The notes under the pieces are model-generated. The model did not search any database, was not told the DNA's origin, and saw only the letters and a program-made list of their open reading frames with translations. The position numbers and the translations under genes are program-made. Shown here one piece after another: positions 8,926 to 17,669 of a stretch of 64,000 nt of DNA (positions are counted from its first letter, which is position 1; each line of letters opens with the position of its first letter). This DNA comes from Parerythrobacter_A sp963799315 (lineage in GTDB: Bacteria; Pseudomonadota; Alphaproteobacteria; Sphingomonadales; Sphingomonadaceae): the NCBI GenBank assembly GCA_963799315.1, contig CAWCWP010000001.1:868001-932000 (forward strand). The letters run 5' to 3'.

Positions 8926-11027
8926 TGGCTAGGTTGCGACGGCGCAAACCGGCAGGCGCGCGCCAGCTTATCAGCCCGTCGATATTGCAGAACCGGTTCG
9001 ACCGGCGCAGCTTCGTGATTTCCGCCGCCGGTGCTACGCTGGGCACGCTGCTGGCGGTCCGGATGGGCTACATCGCGATTGCGGAAAACGAGAAATACGA
9101 AACCGAGGCGGAGAGCAACCGGGTCAACCTGTCGCTGATCCCGCCCCGGCGGGGCTGGCTGCTGGACCGCAATGGCGCGCCGCTCGCGTCGAACCGCGCC
9201 GATTTTCGTGTCGATATCATTCCCGAACGCATGCCCGATGCGGAGCGGACAATCGACCAGCTGGGCGAATTGCTGGATCTGAATGCCGCCCGCATCGCGG
9301 ATTTGAAGGACAATGCGAAAACGCGGCGCGGTTTCGCGCCTATCGAAGTGGCGACGGGCCTGACCTTCGACCAGTTCGCCACGCTCAGCGTGCGCCTGCC
9401 GGAGATGCCCGGTGTCGTGCCGCAGCGCGGTTTTTCGCGCTATTACCCCACCGGCCCCAGCGTCGGGCACCTGATCGGCTATGTCGGCCCCGCCTCGGCG
9501 GAGGAATACGAGGAAGACCGCAACCCGATCCTTATCACGCCGGGCTACAAGATCGGCAAGGACGGGCTGGAAAAGCAGTTCGAACAGACCTTGCGCGGCG
9601 TGCCGGGCGCGCGGCGCGTGGAAGTGACCGCATCGGGCCGCATCGTGCGCGACCTCGATACGCGGCAGGATGTTCAGGGCAAGGCGGTCAACCTGACCAT
9701 CGACGGGCCGTTACAGGACTATGCCGCACGCCGTATCGGGCTGGAATCCGGGTCCGTCGTGGTGATGGATTGCGACACCGGCGACCTCCTGTGCATGGCA
9801 TCCATGCCCAGCTTCGACCCCAACAGCTTTTCCGACGGCATCGGACGTGTCGAATACGGCATGCTGCGCGACGACGAGCGCGTACCCTTGCGCAACAAGG
9901 TGTTGAAAGGCCTCTATCCACCCGGCTCCACGGTCAAGCCGATGGTCGGCATGGCGTTGCTGAAAGAGAACATCGACCCGGAAGAAACGGTGTTCTGCGG
10001 CGGCGGATTGCGCGTGGGCAATCGTGTGTTTCGCTGCTGGAACCGGCGCGGGCATGGCGCGACGAACATGGCCAAGGCCATCTATCAAAGCTGCGATGTG
10101 TATTTCTACGCGATGGCGCAGCGTACCGGAATCGACCCCATCTCGATCATGGCCCGCCGTTGCGGTATGGGGCAGGAATTTCCGCTGCCCGTCACCAGCC
10201 AGTTTTACGGCACCGTTCCCGATCCCGAATGGAAGATGCGCAAATATGACCGCCCGTGGCAGGCGTTCGACACGGTCAACGCTACCATCGGTCAGGGATA
10301 CATGCTGTCCAACCCGTTGCAGCTGGCTGTAATGTCTGCCCGCATCGCGACGGGCGAACAGGTCATGCCGCGCCTGGTGCGCAAGCCGGTTATCCCGCCT
10401 TTCGAACCGTTCGGATTTCCCGAAGAACAGAAGAATTTCATCCGCCAGGCGATGAGCGATGTGGTCAATGGCCCCGGCACGGCCAGACGCGGGCGCTTGC
10501 CGTTCGAGGACATCAAGATCGCCGGCAAGACCGGCACGGCGCAGGTGGTGTCGCTCAATATATCCGACGGTCGCACCGGCCCCTGGAAATATCGCGACCA
10601 CGGCCTGTTCATTTTCTACGCGCCGTTCGACAAACCGAAATATGCGGGTGCGGTGGTGATCGAGCATGGCGGCGGGTCGGGCGCGGCCTATCCCATCGCC
10701 CGCGATGTCACGACCTATCTGTTCGACCCGCAAAAGGGTCTCGATGCGCTCAATGCACTGGAAAAAGGCTGGGGCGGCACGGCGAAGGAACGGCTTGCGC
10801 GCAAATATGCCGCCTATGCTGCAGAAGCGGGCGAGGATGCGCCTGCCGTGCCGGAACGCGAGGAAGAGATCTTCGCCCGCGTCGATGCCGAAGCGCGTAT
10901 CGAAGCCATGCGCGCCGAGGTCGCAGCGCGCGACGCGGCGATCAACCGGTCCACCAATGTCGACTCCTCGGCAATCGATAGCGCTCGACCCGGTCCCGGA
11001 CCTAACACCGGTGGCGAACCGGAATGA
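8925..11027 (+). CDS. mrdA: Penicillin-binding protein 2 (elongasome transpeptidase)
   Basis: PBP2 (700 aa) is the class B transpeptidase that cross-links peptidoglycan during elongation, working with RodA. One membrane anchor near residues 25-48 (RSFVISAAGATLGTLLAVRM) precedes the pedestal and transpeptidase domains. Active-site motifs are PPGSTVKPM (SxxK, near residue 337), the SCD variant in YQSCDVYFY, and AGKTGTAQ (near 535). The C-terminus extends about 60 residues beyond the domain as a charged region ending in a Pro/Gly tail. The start ATG overlaps the mreD stop, and the last codons overlap the rodA start by four bases, so translational coupling is likely. Confidence 0.96.
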   Translation: MARLRRRKPAGARQLISPSILQNRFDRRSFVISAAGATLGTLLAVRMGYIAIAENEKYETEAESNRVNLSLIPPRRGWLLDRNGAPLASNRADFRVDIIPERMPDAERTIDQLGELLDLNAARIADLKDNAKTRRGFAPIEVATGLTFDQFATLSVRLPEMPGVVPQRGFSRYYPTGPSVGHLIGYVGPASAEEYEEDRNPILITPGYKIGKDGLEKQFEQTLRGVPGARRVEVTASGRIVRDLDTRQDVQGKAVNLTIDGPLQDYAARRIGLESGSVVVMDCDTGDLLCMASMPSFDPNSFSDGIGRVEYGMLRDDERVPLRNKVLKGLYPPGSTVKPMVGMALLKENIDPEETVFCGGGLRVGNRVFRCWNRRGHGATNMAKAIYQSCDVYFYAMAQRTGIDPISIMARRCGMGQEFPLPVTSQFYGTVPDPEWKMRKYDRPWQAFDTVNATIGQGYMLSNPLQLAVMSARIATGEQVMPRLVRKPVIPPFEPFGFPEEQKNFIRQAMSDVVNGPGTARRGRLPFEDIKIAGKTGTAQVVSLNISDGRTGPWKYRDHGLFIFYAPFDKPKYAGAVVIEHGGGSGAAYPIARDVTTYLFDPQKGLDALNALEKGWGGTAKERLARKYAAYAAEAGEDAPAVPEREEEIFARVDAEARIEAMRAEVAARDAAINRSTNVDSSAIDSARPGPGPNTGGEPE

Positions 11028-12142
11028 TGCTCGCCATCCCCGCCCCCATCGCCCGCCAGCCGTGGGGGATGCTGATACCGCTGATCCTGCTGGTGCTGTT
11101 CGGCGGCGCGGTGCTGTTTTCGGCGGCAGGCGGCAGTGTGCAACCCTTCGCCAGCTCGCATATCATCCGCTTTGCGGTGTTCCTCGTGATGGCCGCCGTG
11201 CTGGTCTTTTTCGACAAGCGCATCGTGCAGGTTATGGCCTATCCGGTGTACGGCATCGTGCTTGTCATGCTGGTCGGCGTGGAGGCATTGGGCGCGATGG
11301 GCGGCGGTAGCCAGCGCTGGCTGGAAGTCGGCCCCATCCGCATCCAGCCCAGCGAGTTGATGAAGCCGGCGGTCGTGCTGGTGCTGGCCAATTTCTACCA
11401 TTCGCTGCCATCCGGACTGATCGGTTCGTGGCGCGCGGTCCTCCCCGCGCTGGGCTTGATCGGATTGCCGATGGCGCTGGTCTTGCTGCAACCCGACCTC
11501 GGCACCTCGCTCGCCATCGCATTCGGCGGCGTGGTCATCATGTTTCTTGCCGGATTGCCGCTGCGCTGGTTCGTGGCGGGCGGCGTCGCGGCAGGCATTG
11601 CCGTGCCGCTCGCCTATTTCTTCGCGCTTGAAGGAATACCAGCAACGGCGGGTCACGACCTTCCTCGACCCTGAAAGCGACCCGCTTCGGATCGGGCTAT
11701 CACATAACGCAGTCCAAGATCGCCATCGGGTCGGGCGGGCTATCGGGCAAGGGCTTCAACGAAGGCTCGCAAAGCCACCTCAACTACCTGCCCGAACCCC
11801 ACACCGACTTCGTGTTCGCGACGATGGCGGAGGAATGGGGGCTTGCTCGGCGGAATGTTCGTGCTGGCGATGTTCGGGCTGGTGCTGCGCTGGGGTCTGA
11901 AGGTGGCGCGCGAGTCGCATGACCGTTTTTCGCGCCTGCTGGCCACGGGCATGGTGGCGACGATCTTCTTCTATGTCGCGATCAACCTGATGATGGTGAT
12001 GGGCCTTGCGCCGGTGGTGGGCATCCCGCTGCCCTTCATGAGCCACGGCGGGTCGTCCATGATGACCAACATGATCTGCATCGGCACGCTGATGATGGTG
12101 AACCGGTGGAACCGGGACAGACGGCCCGGTGGCCTGCGCTAG
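11024..12142 (+). CDS. rodA: Peptidoglycan polymerase RodA (three single-base insertions)
   Basis: RodA is the SEDS-family glycosyltransferase partner of PBP2. The N-terminal part reads normally (GGGSQRWLEVGPIRIQPSEL, then LLQPDLGTSLA). Three frame changes follow near 11629, 11686 and 11843; each looks like an extra T after CT, and removing them restores EYQQRRVTTFLDPESDPL, GYHITQSKIAIGSGG, NYLPEPHTDFVFATMAEEWG and GIPLPFMSHGGSSMMTNM. Total length is a multiple of three (373 codons), matching three compensating insertions. Ten transmembrane helices are expected. The start overlaps the mrdA stop (ATGATG at 11024). This ends the cell-shape block. Confidence 0.88.
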
Positions 12143-12151
12143 AGCCACATC

Positions 12152-12862
12152 TCAGCTGGTAATCAGCCCCAGCTTCAGCGCCTTGACCACTGCACCGACA
12201 CGATCCGCCGCGTTCAGCTTGGCATAGACCCGCTGCGTATAGGTTCTCACCGTCTCTGGCGAGATTTCGAGGATAGTGCCGATATCGGTCGCCGATTTGC
12301 CCGCCGCCATCCAGTGCAGCACTTCGGTTTCGCGGTTCGAGAGAACGGGCTTGTCTTTCTCCCGGTCGAGCAGAACGCAGGCCCGCTGGTGCGCGATCTG
12401 GCTCAACAGCCTTATCCGCAGAATGGCCTTTTTATCGTCACGCGTTGCCGGTCGGCCGAAGTCGAAGCTGGCATAGCCGTTGCGGCTGTGCGGACCGTAT
12501 AACGGAACACCGAAGCCATGTTCGATGCCATGTTCGGCCATCAGCTTCGCATAGGCGGCCGCGTCGGGCTGGCCCTCCATATCTGCGAGCGCGTCCTTCC
12601 AGAACAGCATCGTGCCATGCTCGAACGTGGCAATCGGAATAGGATCGTATTTGCGAAAGTCCGGATCATCGTACAGCGCCAGCCATACTTCGGGGAAGCC
12701 ATCGGCGTAGATCGTGGTGCGCGGTGATGTCGGCCCGTCGAACACCGGCGTGAAATGATAACTGCAACGCACGAAACCAAGGTGCCGCGCACGCTTGCGC
12801 ACGATGTCCAGCGCGACGGCGACATCGTCCTCCTCTTCGATCATCTGCTGTATGGCCAGCAA
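12152..12862 (-). CDS. LuxR family regulator with autoinducer-binding domain
   Basis: A 236-residue regulator: residues ~15-160 fit the autoinducer-binding domain (conserved YDDPDFRKYDPI, MAEHGIEHGFGVPLYG, and Trp/Tyr positions), and residues ~170-236 are a LuxR helix-turn-helix (LSNRETEVLHWMAAGKSATD, then ETVRTYTQRVYAKL). No luxI-type synthase is visible in the window, so it could be a solo receptor of self or foreign signals. The start is uncertain: the frame opens at a TTG, with an AGGAGG located 15 bases before it and an in-frame CTG six bases after that AGGAGG. It is convergent with rodA (9 bp between stops). Confidence 0.88.
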   Translation of the reverse strand: MLAIQQMIEEEDDVAVALDIVRKRARHLGFVRCSYHFTPVFDGPTSPRTTIYADGFPEVWLALYDDPDFRKYDPIPIATFEHGTMLFWKDALADMEGQPDAAAYAKLMAEHGIEHGFGVPLYGPHSRNGYASFDFGRPATRDDKKAILRIRLLSQIAHQRACVLLDREKDKPVLSNRETEVLHWMAAGKSATDIGTILEISPETVRTYTQRVYAKLNAADRVGAVVKALKLGLITS

Positions 12863-13009
12863 CGTCTCCAGGTCGCACCTCCTGTCCCCCGGCTCAGGGA
12901 CTTGAGACGGAATGGCACGAGCCGTAGCACAATAGGCAACTTCTCACCAAACCCGCGCTCTTTGCCTGCCACAGTTTCAGGCATTCGGCGCGTGAAGGAA
13001 GCCTTTGCC

Positions 13010-13324
13010 ATGACCTCGCTCCTGAACCGTGCCGCCGCGCGCGTGCGCTCGACATTTTCCGGCTCCGTCCGCGTTGCCGACCAAGACCCCGCCTTTGCGG
13101 CGCAGATCGAACTGATGGATATCGTGCGCGATCTGCATGACAATGGCGCGGCCACGACGGTTCGCGATCTGTGCGCGAAGTCCAGCCTTGCGCAGCCCGC
13201 GGCCCTGCGGGCGCTGGGCTCGCTCGAAGCGGCGGGCCGCATCGAAATCCGCTCGCAGATTCACGATCCGCTGGCCTCGGTAGTGGTATTGAAAGACCGG
13301 CGGCAGGTGCGCGGGCAATTATAG
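13010..13324 (+). CDS. Small winged-helix-like protein
   Basis: A 104-residue protein starting at the ATG of AMTSLLNRAAA. After a basic N-terminus, residues 35-104 look like a winged helix: LMDIVRDLHDNGAATTVRDL, a recognition-helix-like stretch SLAQPAALRALGSLEAAGR and a wing (IEIRSQIHDPLASVVVLKD). That resembles MarR/transcriptional-regulator type folds but lacks a full regulator length. It may bind DNA; the target is unknown. It lies divergent from the LuxR-type gene, about 150 bp between starts, so a joint control region is possible. The upstream frame remains open but is not conserved-looking. Confidence 0.65.
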   Translation: MTSLLNRAAARVRSTFSGSVRVADQDPAFAAQIELMDIVRDLHDNGAATTVRDLCAKSSLAQPAALRALGSLEAAGRIEIRSQIHDPLASVVVLKDRRQVRGQL

Positions 13325-13424
13325 GACGGCTTTATTCGGCCCTTTCAATTACCCGACGCCACGCTATACGCCACGCCTTCCCGTCGGATTGGTGCGATTC
13401 GATGCTGGCGAAAGACGGGACGAT

Positions 13425-13500
<76 letters not shown>

Positions 13501-13574
13501 CTTTCCATTCTCGTGCACTGACCCTAGACGCCTCGCAACCGGTCGCGATTCGCGCCGATGTCCAAGGGGTTCCG

Positions 13575-14001
13575 ATGGCGCATTTCCTGATAGTCGAGGC
13601 ACGGTTTTACGATGCCTTCAACGACCAGCTTGTCGCAGGCGCGACTGCCGCACTTGAAGGCGGCGGGCCACACCTGCGAGACGCTGACCGTGCCGGGCGC
13701 GCTGGAGATTCCGGGTGCCATCGCGCTGGCGGTGGAGAGCGGGCAGTTCGATGGCTTCGTGGCGATAGGCGTCGTCATTCGCGGCGAAACCTACCATTTC
13801 GAAATCGTCGCCGGGGAAAGCGCGCGGGCGCTGATGGCGCTGACGATGGACGGTATCGCCATCGGCAACGGCATCGTCACGGTCGAAAACGAGGCGCAGG
13901 CAGAGGTCCGCGCCGACCCCGCGCAAAAGGACAAGGGCGGCGAAGCGGCCAAGGCGGCGATTGCGCTTTACGACCTGCAAGCCCGCTTCGCGCCCAGCTG
14001 A
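13575..14001 (+). CDS. ribH: 6,7-dimethyl-8-ribityllumazine synthase (one inserted base)
   Basis: RibH condenses 5-amino-6-ribitylaminouracil with dihydroxybutanone phosphate, the penultimate riboflavin step. The protein starts MAHFLIVEARFYDAFNDQL; near 13660 an extra G (GAAGGCGG where GAAGCGG is expected) changes frame, after which HTCETLTVPGALEIPGA, VIRGETYHFEIVAGESAR (with the active-site His) and GIVTVENEAQAEVRAD follow. The length is one over a multiple of three, giving about 141 residues after correction, normal for the family. It lies 74 bp after tRNA-Lys. No FMN riboswitch-like leader was seen. Confidence 0.9.
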
Positions 14002-14025
14002 CATACGGCCTGACGCACCACGACC

Positions 14026-15300
14026 TCAGCCGAAGCAGGCGGCCCCGGCATAACGCGCGCTCTCGCCCAGCTCTTCCTCGATCCGGATAAGCTGGTTGTA
14101 TTTCGCCAGACGGTCCGACCGCGCCAGCGAGCCGGTCTTGATCTGCCCGCAATTCGTCGCGACCGCCAGGTCGGCGATCGTCGCATCTTCGGTTTCGCCG
14201 GAACGGTGGCTCATCACGGAGGTGTAGCCCGCGCGGTGCGCCATATCGACCGCCTCCAGCGTTTCGGTCAGCGTGCCGATCTGGTTGACCTTGACCAGCA
14301 GCGAATTGGCCAGCCCCTTGTCGATCCCCATGCGCAGCCGCTCGGGGTTGGTGACGAACAGATCGTCCCCGACCAGCTGGACCGGTCGCCGACCAGCTCC
14401 GTCAGCGCCTTCCAGCCTGCGAAATCGTCCTCGTCCATGCCGTCTTCGATCGAGCGGATGGGATAATCGTCGCACAGCTTGGCCAGATAGGCCGCCATTT
14501 CGTCCGGCGACAGCGACGCGCCCTCCCCCGCCAGCGTATAGGTGCCATCGCGCGAAATACTCGGTCGCCGCGCAATCCAGCGCCAGCACCACGTCGGTCC
14601 CCGGCGTGAAGCCGGCCTGCTCGATCGAGCCCATGATGAAATCGAGCGCATCGCGCGTGCTGGCAAGGTCCGGCGCGAAGCCGCCTTCGTCGCCGACCGC
14701 AGTGGACAGGCCCTTCTGCGCCAGTCCCTTCTTGAGTGTGTGGAAAATCTCCGCGCCCCAGCGCACCGCCTCCGCCAGGCTCGGCGCGCCCACAGGCATC
14801 ACCATGAATTCCTGGATGTCGATGGGATTGTCGGCATGTTCGCCGCCATTGATGATGTTCATCATCGGCACCGGCAGCAGGTGCGCGGAGATACCGCCGA
14901 TATAGGAATAGAGCGGCAGGCCGCGCGCATTGGCCGCCGCCTTCGCCACCGCCATGCTGACGCCCAGGATTGCGTTGGCGCCAAGCCGGCTCTTGTTGTC
15001 GCTGCCGTCCAGCGCGATCATCGCGGCATCAATATCGCGCTGGTCCTCCGCATCGGCACCCAGCAGCGCATCCGCAATACCGCCATTGACGGCATCGACA
15101 GCCTTTAGAACGCCTTTGCCAAGATAACGCTGCGCATCGCCATCGCGCAGTTCCACCGCTTCGTACGCGCCGGTGGACGCACCCGAAGGCACGGCGGCGC
15201 GCCCGAAGCTGCCATCGTCCAGCAGGACATCGACCTCGACCGTTGGGTTGCCCCTGCTGTCCAGGATTTCGCGTCCGTGAATATCGATAATCTGCGTCAT
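14026..15300 (-). CDS. eno: Enolase (one insertion and one deletion)
   Basis: Enolase converts 2-phosphoglycerate to phosphoenolpyruvate. N-terminal motifs are intact: HGREILDSRGNPTVEVDV, SGASTGAYEAVELRDGD, NIINGGEHADNPIDIQEFM and VGDEGGFAPDL. Between about 14386 and 14552 (plus-strand positions) the sequence runs in another frame, which carries the expected SPDEMAAYLAKLCDDYP and IEDGMDEDDFAGWKALTEL. One extra base near 14552 and one missing G near 14384 explain this, and the gene length stays a multiple of three (424 aa). The end SHRSGETEDATIADLAV and IKTGSLARSDRLAKYNQL is normal. Essential in glycolysis, so genuine inactivation is unlikely. Confidence 0.93.
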   Translation of the reverse strand: MTQIIDIHGREILDSRGNPTVEVDVLLDDGSFGRAAVPSGASTGAYEAVELRDGDAQRYLGKGVLKAVDAVNGGIADALLGADAEDQRDIDAAMIALDGSDNKSRLGANAILGVSMAVAKAAANARGLPLYSYIGGISAHLLPVPMMNIINGGEHADNPIDIQEFMVMPVGAPSLAEAVRWGAEIFHTLKKGLAQKGLSTAVGDEGGFAPDLASTRDALDFIMGSIEQAGFTPGTDVVLALDCAATEYFARWHLYAGGGGRVAVAGRNGGLSGQAVRRLSHPLDRRRHGRGRFRRLEGADGAGRRPVQLVGDDLFVTNPERLRMGIDKGLANSLLVKVNQIGTLTETLEAVDMAHRAGYTSVMSHRSGETEDATIADLAVATNCGQIKTGSLARSDRLAKYNQLIRIEEELGESARYAGAACFG

Positions 15301-15463
15301 CCGCCTGCTCCGTCGATGTGCCCGACCATGCGGGCGATATGTATGTGACAGCGCGTCTATGTCCCGGAACCAACCCGCACAAGTTTCGTTGCATCATCAA
15401 ACCGTCCCTCCCGCGCGGGAGGTGGACGCACTTCGATATAAACAGACAGGGATTTTCAATATT

Positions 15464-16045
15464 ATGGCACAGCCGAGCACCACCAAACCGAAGCGCGCGA
15501 AGAAGACGACCAAGATTGCCGAAGCGCCAAACGCTGTCGAAAAGACGCCGGTGGTAAACGCGGCGACCACTTCGATGGGCGAGCCTTCGGGAACGGCGGA
15601 AGCGAAGACGCGCTTCAACGCCGCGCTCGACGAAGCCAAGGCCGGTGCCGCAGCGCTTAAGGACGAAGCGACTACGCGCGCCTCGGCCTACAAGACGCAG
15701 GCGAAGTTCAAATCCGAAGGCTGGTCGGAAGATGCCAAGACCAAGGCAGGCGAACTGGCCGTCGATGGCAAGGGCAAGGCTAGCGATGCGCTGGCTGCAT
15801 TGAGCCAGACCGTCGCCGACAACGCCGCGGAAATCGACAGCCGCTTCGGTGCGAAATATGGCGATTATGCCCGCAGCGCAGCACGTAGCCTGCAAGAGTT
15901 GGCGACGAAACTCGACGAGAAGAGCGTCGACGAACTGAGCAATGATGCGCGCGAAATGGTGCGTAAAAGCCCCGGCGCGGCCGTCGGTGTTGCAGCGGTT
16001 GCAGGCTTCTTCATCGCGCGCCTGTTCGGCGGGCGGAAGGGCTAG
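15464..16045 (+). CDS. Ala/Lys-rich protein with C-terminal membrane anchor
   Basis: A 193-residue protein with a basic N-terminus (KPKRAKKTTKI), a long Ala/Lys/Glu-rich helical middle (about residues 45-160) and a C-terminal hydrophobic segment SPGAAVGVAAVAGFFIARLF ending in basic residues. That layout resembles the ElaB/YqjD/DUF883 tail-anchored proteins that associate with stationary-phase ribosomes, but sequence identity cannot be claimed. The frame is open to 15359, yet the ATG at 15464 begins the low-complexity protein. It is the first of four consecutive small membrane-associated genes (15464-17345), which probably form one unit. Confidence 0.7.
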   Translation: MAQPSTTKPKRAKKTTKIAEAPNAVEKTPVVNAATTSMGEPSGTAEAKTRFNAALDEAKAGAAALKDEATTRASAYKTQAKFKSEGWSEDAKTKAGELAVDGKGKASDALAALSQTVADNAAEIDSRFGAKYGDYARSAARSLQELATKLDEKSVDELSNDAREMVRKSPGAAVGVAAVAGFFIARLFGGRKG

Positions 16046-16068
16046 GGTCCGGCTCGCGGAGGTCCGCC

Positions 16069-16479
16069 ATGCTGGACGCGCATAACGACGAAATGTATCC
16101 GCAGAACGACGATGCCGACACATCGGCAGGCGATGCTCCGGGACTGGAGCGTTCGCTTGCCGATGATATCGGAGCGTTCTTTTCCGATGCGAAAACCTAT
16201 GCCGAGGCCGAGTTCGCTTTCCAGAACACGCGAGCGAAGTTTGCGTTTTCGCATGGATTGCGGGGGTTGGTTTTTGCCGTTGTCGCTCTCGTCCTGCTCA
16301 ATCTCCTGCTTATCGCCTTGGCGGTCGGCAGCATCGTTGCGCTGGCCCCGACGGTCGGTGGCTGGGCGGCGACAGGCATCGTCTGTGCGGTTATCCTGAT
16401 CGGATTGCTCGTCACGGGCTTCATGGCGCGTTCGCGGATACGCAGGGTTCAGACGGTCTTTTCAGGTGACAAGGTATGA
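16069..16479 (+). CDS. Phage holin family-like (Phage_holin_3_6) membrane protein
   Basis: A 136-residue protein with an acidic N-terminus, an amphipathic helix (DIGAFFSDAKTYAEAEFAFQ) and two hydrophobic helices near residues 62-85 (GLVFAVVALVLLNLLLIAL) and 98-120 (AATGIVCAVILIGLLVTGFM). This matches the chromosomal Phage_holin_3_6/YqjE-like family, which is a housekeeping envelope family in spite of the name. No other phage gene is nearby. It starts 23 bp after the preceding tail-anchored gene, and its stop overlaps the next ATG by four bases (ATGAG), indicating coupling. Confidence 0.75.
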   Translation: MLDAHNDEMYPQNDDADTSAGDAPGLERSLADDIGAFFSDAKTYAEAEFAFQNTRAKFAFSHGLRGLVFAVVALVLLNLLLIALAVGSIVALAPTVGGWAATGIVCAVILIGLLVTGFMARSRIRRVQTVFSGDKV

Positions 16480-16815
16480 GCGCGCCCTCGCTGAAAAAAC
16501 TGCGTGCCGACCGTGAATTGCGGGACAGTGCCTTGGCCTTGGTGAAAGCCGATCTGGCTTTCCTGCGTAGCGACATGAGCGCCAGCAGCCTGTCTTCTCG
16601 CCTTGTCGCGCGCGCCGGTGACGGGGCAAAAGAGATATACACCGAGGCTGGCAGGCTCGCGAACGACAATCGCGGCATTCTGGCGACGCTGATTGCGGCA
16701 ATCGGAATCTGGTTTGCTCGCACTCCACTAACTGCATTTTTGTCGGATACGAGACGATGATGAATTCGAAGATGCCGAATTCGAAGATAGCGACGATGAA
16801 ATTTACGACGCCTGA
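16476..16815 (+). CDS. Small membrane-linked protein with acidic tail (frameshift near the end)
   Basis: The open frame gives 94 residues (MSAPSLKKLRADRELRDSAL, then a predicted membrane segment GILATLIAAIGIWFARTPLT). Just before its stop, near 16754, a single extra base is likely: the next frame continues DDEFEDAEFEDSDDEIYDA and stops at 16813-16815. This acidic repeat-like tail is coding-like, the combined span is one base over a multiple of three, and the same kind of indel is common in this window. So a 112-residue protein with an Asp/Glu-rich C-terminus is proposed. It is the YqjK-position gene of the cluster; function unknown. Confidence 0.6.
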
Positions 16816-16853
16816 GAAGGCGTTTCTTACAAATTGAATGAAGGAATACCCAA

Positions 16854-17345
16854 ATGGTCGATGATGCAAAACGAGACGAACTGCGCGCCAAGATCGAAGC
16901 AGGCGAGCAGCGCAACGCCGAACGCACTTTTGCGGACCAGGCGCGCGACGTTGCCGATACGGCGGGCACATTCGTAAAAGAACACCCGCTCGCAACCATA
17001 GCGGGCGTGGCCGTTATCGGACTTGCAATCGGTGCGATGACCAAGCCCGGTCGCCGCGCGGGTCGCGTTGCCGGTGAACGCGCCGGTGCCTTTGCCAGCT
17101 ATGCCGGTGAACTCGGCACGGCCTATGCCACCGGCCTGTTCGACGCCTCGCGCCGTGCTGTCGAAGCAGGCGGAGATACCCTGGAAGACATCGGCGACAG
17201 CGTGAGCAAGACCTCGCGCGGTGCCCGTCGGCAGGCGACGCAATCGCTCGGCGATACCGGCGATAGCCTGCGCTTCCTCGGTCGCAGGGCAGCGCGCAAG
17301 GCCGGACGCACGGTGCGTGACGCCCGCCACAAGGTCGGTGTCTGA
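16854..17345 (+). CDS. Tail/mid-anchored DUF883-like protein
   Basis: A 163-residue protein. Residues 1-40 are charged and helical (DDAKRDELRAKIEAGEQRN), then KEHPLATIAGVAVIGLAIGA forms a glycine-zipper hydrophobic helix preceded by the FVKEHP motif that is typical of YqjD/ElaB-type proteins. The second half is rich in Arg/Ala/Gly (RRAGRVAGERAG, RRAARKAGRTVRDARHK) and probably binds nucleic acid or membrane lipids. It closes the four-gene group that began at 15464. No enzymatic motif is visible. Likely an envelope or ribosome-associated stress protein by layout; this is inference. Confidence 0.65.
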   Translation: MVDDAKRDELRAKIEAGEQRNAERTFADQARDVADTAGTFVKEHPLATIAGVAVIGLAIGAMTKPGRRAGRVAGERAGAFASYAGELGTAYATGLFDASRRAVEAGGDTLEDIGDSVSKTSRGARRQATQSLGDTGDSLRFLGRRAARKAGRTVRDARHKVGV

Positions 17346-17397
17346 AACGCCTGCCTCGTACAAACCAGCAGCATCACACCAACAGCATCGAGCCGAT

Positions 17398-17629
17398 ATG
17401 CCTGACACCACACCCGACCAGACCCTGTTCCTCGTCATGGGCGGCAAGGTCCGCGACCCGCGCTCTTTCGAGTTTCAGGATCCGGAAAGCATCCACGTCG
17501 TCGGCGTTTTCAGCGATTACGACAACGCAGTCGAAGGCGTGGCGCGGCAATGCGCAGCGCACGGTGGATGATGCGGAAATGAAATATGTCATCGTGCCGG
17601 TGCACAAACTGCTGACACCGGACGAGTAA
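17398..17629 (+). CDS. DUF4170 domain protein (one inserted base)
   Basis: A short protein, MPDTTPDQTLFLVMGGKVRD at the N-terminus and DPESIHVVGVFSDYDNAVEA in the middle. An extra G at about 17536 (GAAGGCGTGG for GAAGCGTGG) diverts the frame to a premature stop; in the corrected frame it continues WRGNAQRTVDDAEMKYVIVP and VHKLLTPDE, ending at 17629. The length is one over a multiple of three, and the 76-residue corrected size fits the DUF4170 family, which is small, cytoplasmic and without a known role. It ends right at the bidirectional terminator shared with greA. Confidence 0.75.
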
Positions 17630-17639
17630 GTCTTAAAAA

Positions 17640-17669
17640 GGTCGCGTTCAGACGAACGCGACCTTTTTT
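17640..17669. terminator. Bidirectional intrinsic terminator between DUF4170 gene and greA
   Basis: A perfect 9-bp stem GGTCGCGTT/AACGCGACC (17640-17648 and 17655-17663) with a six-base loop, followed on the plus strand by six T and preceded by AAAAA, so it works in both directions. The greA stop codon (17648-17650) lies inside the stem-loop. Confidence 0.88.

Noticed and set aside
8196..11027. A single 943-codon frame that looks like an MreD-PBP2 fusion
   Set aside because: The MreD C-terminus is found intact one base over and ends at 8923-8925, overlapping the mrdA ATG. The fusion is produced by one inserted base.
16069..16479. Holin-like gene as a sign of a prophage
   Set aside because: No other phage genes, integrase or attachment sites are near; the family is a common chromosomal envelope protein group.
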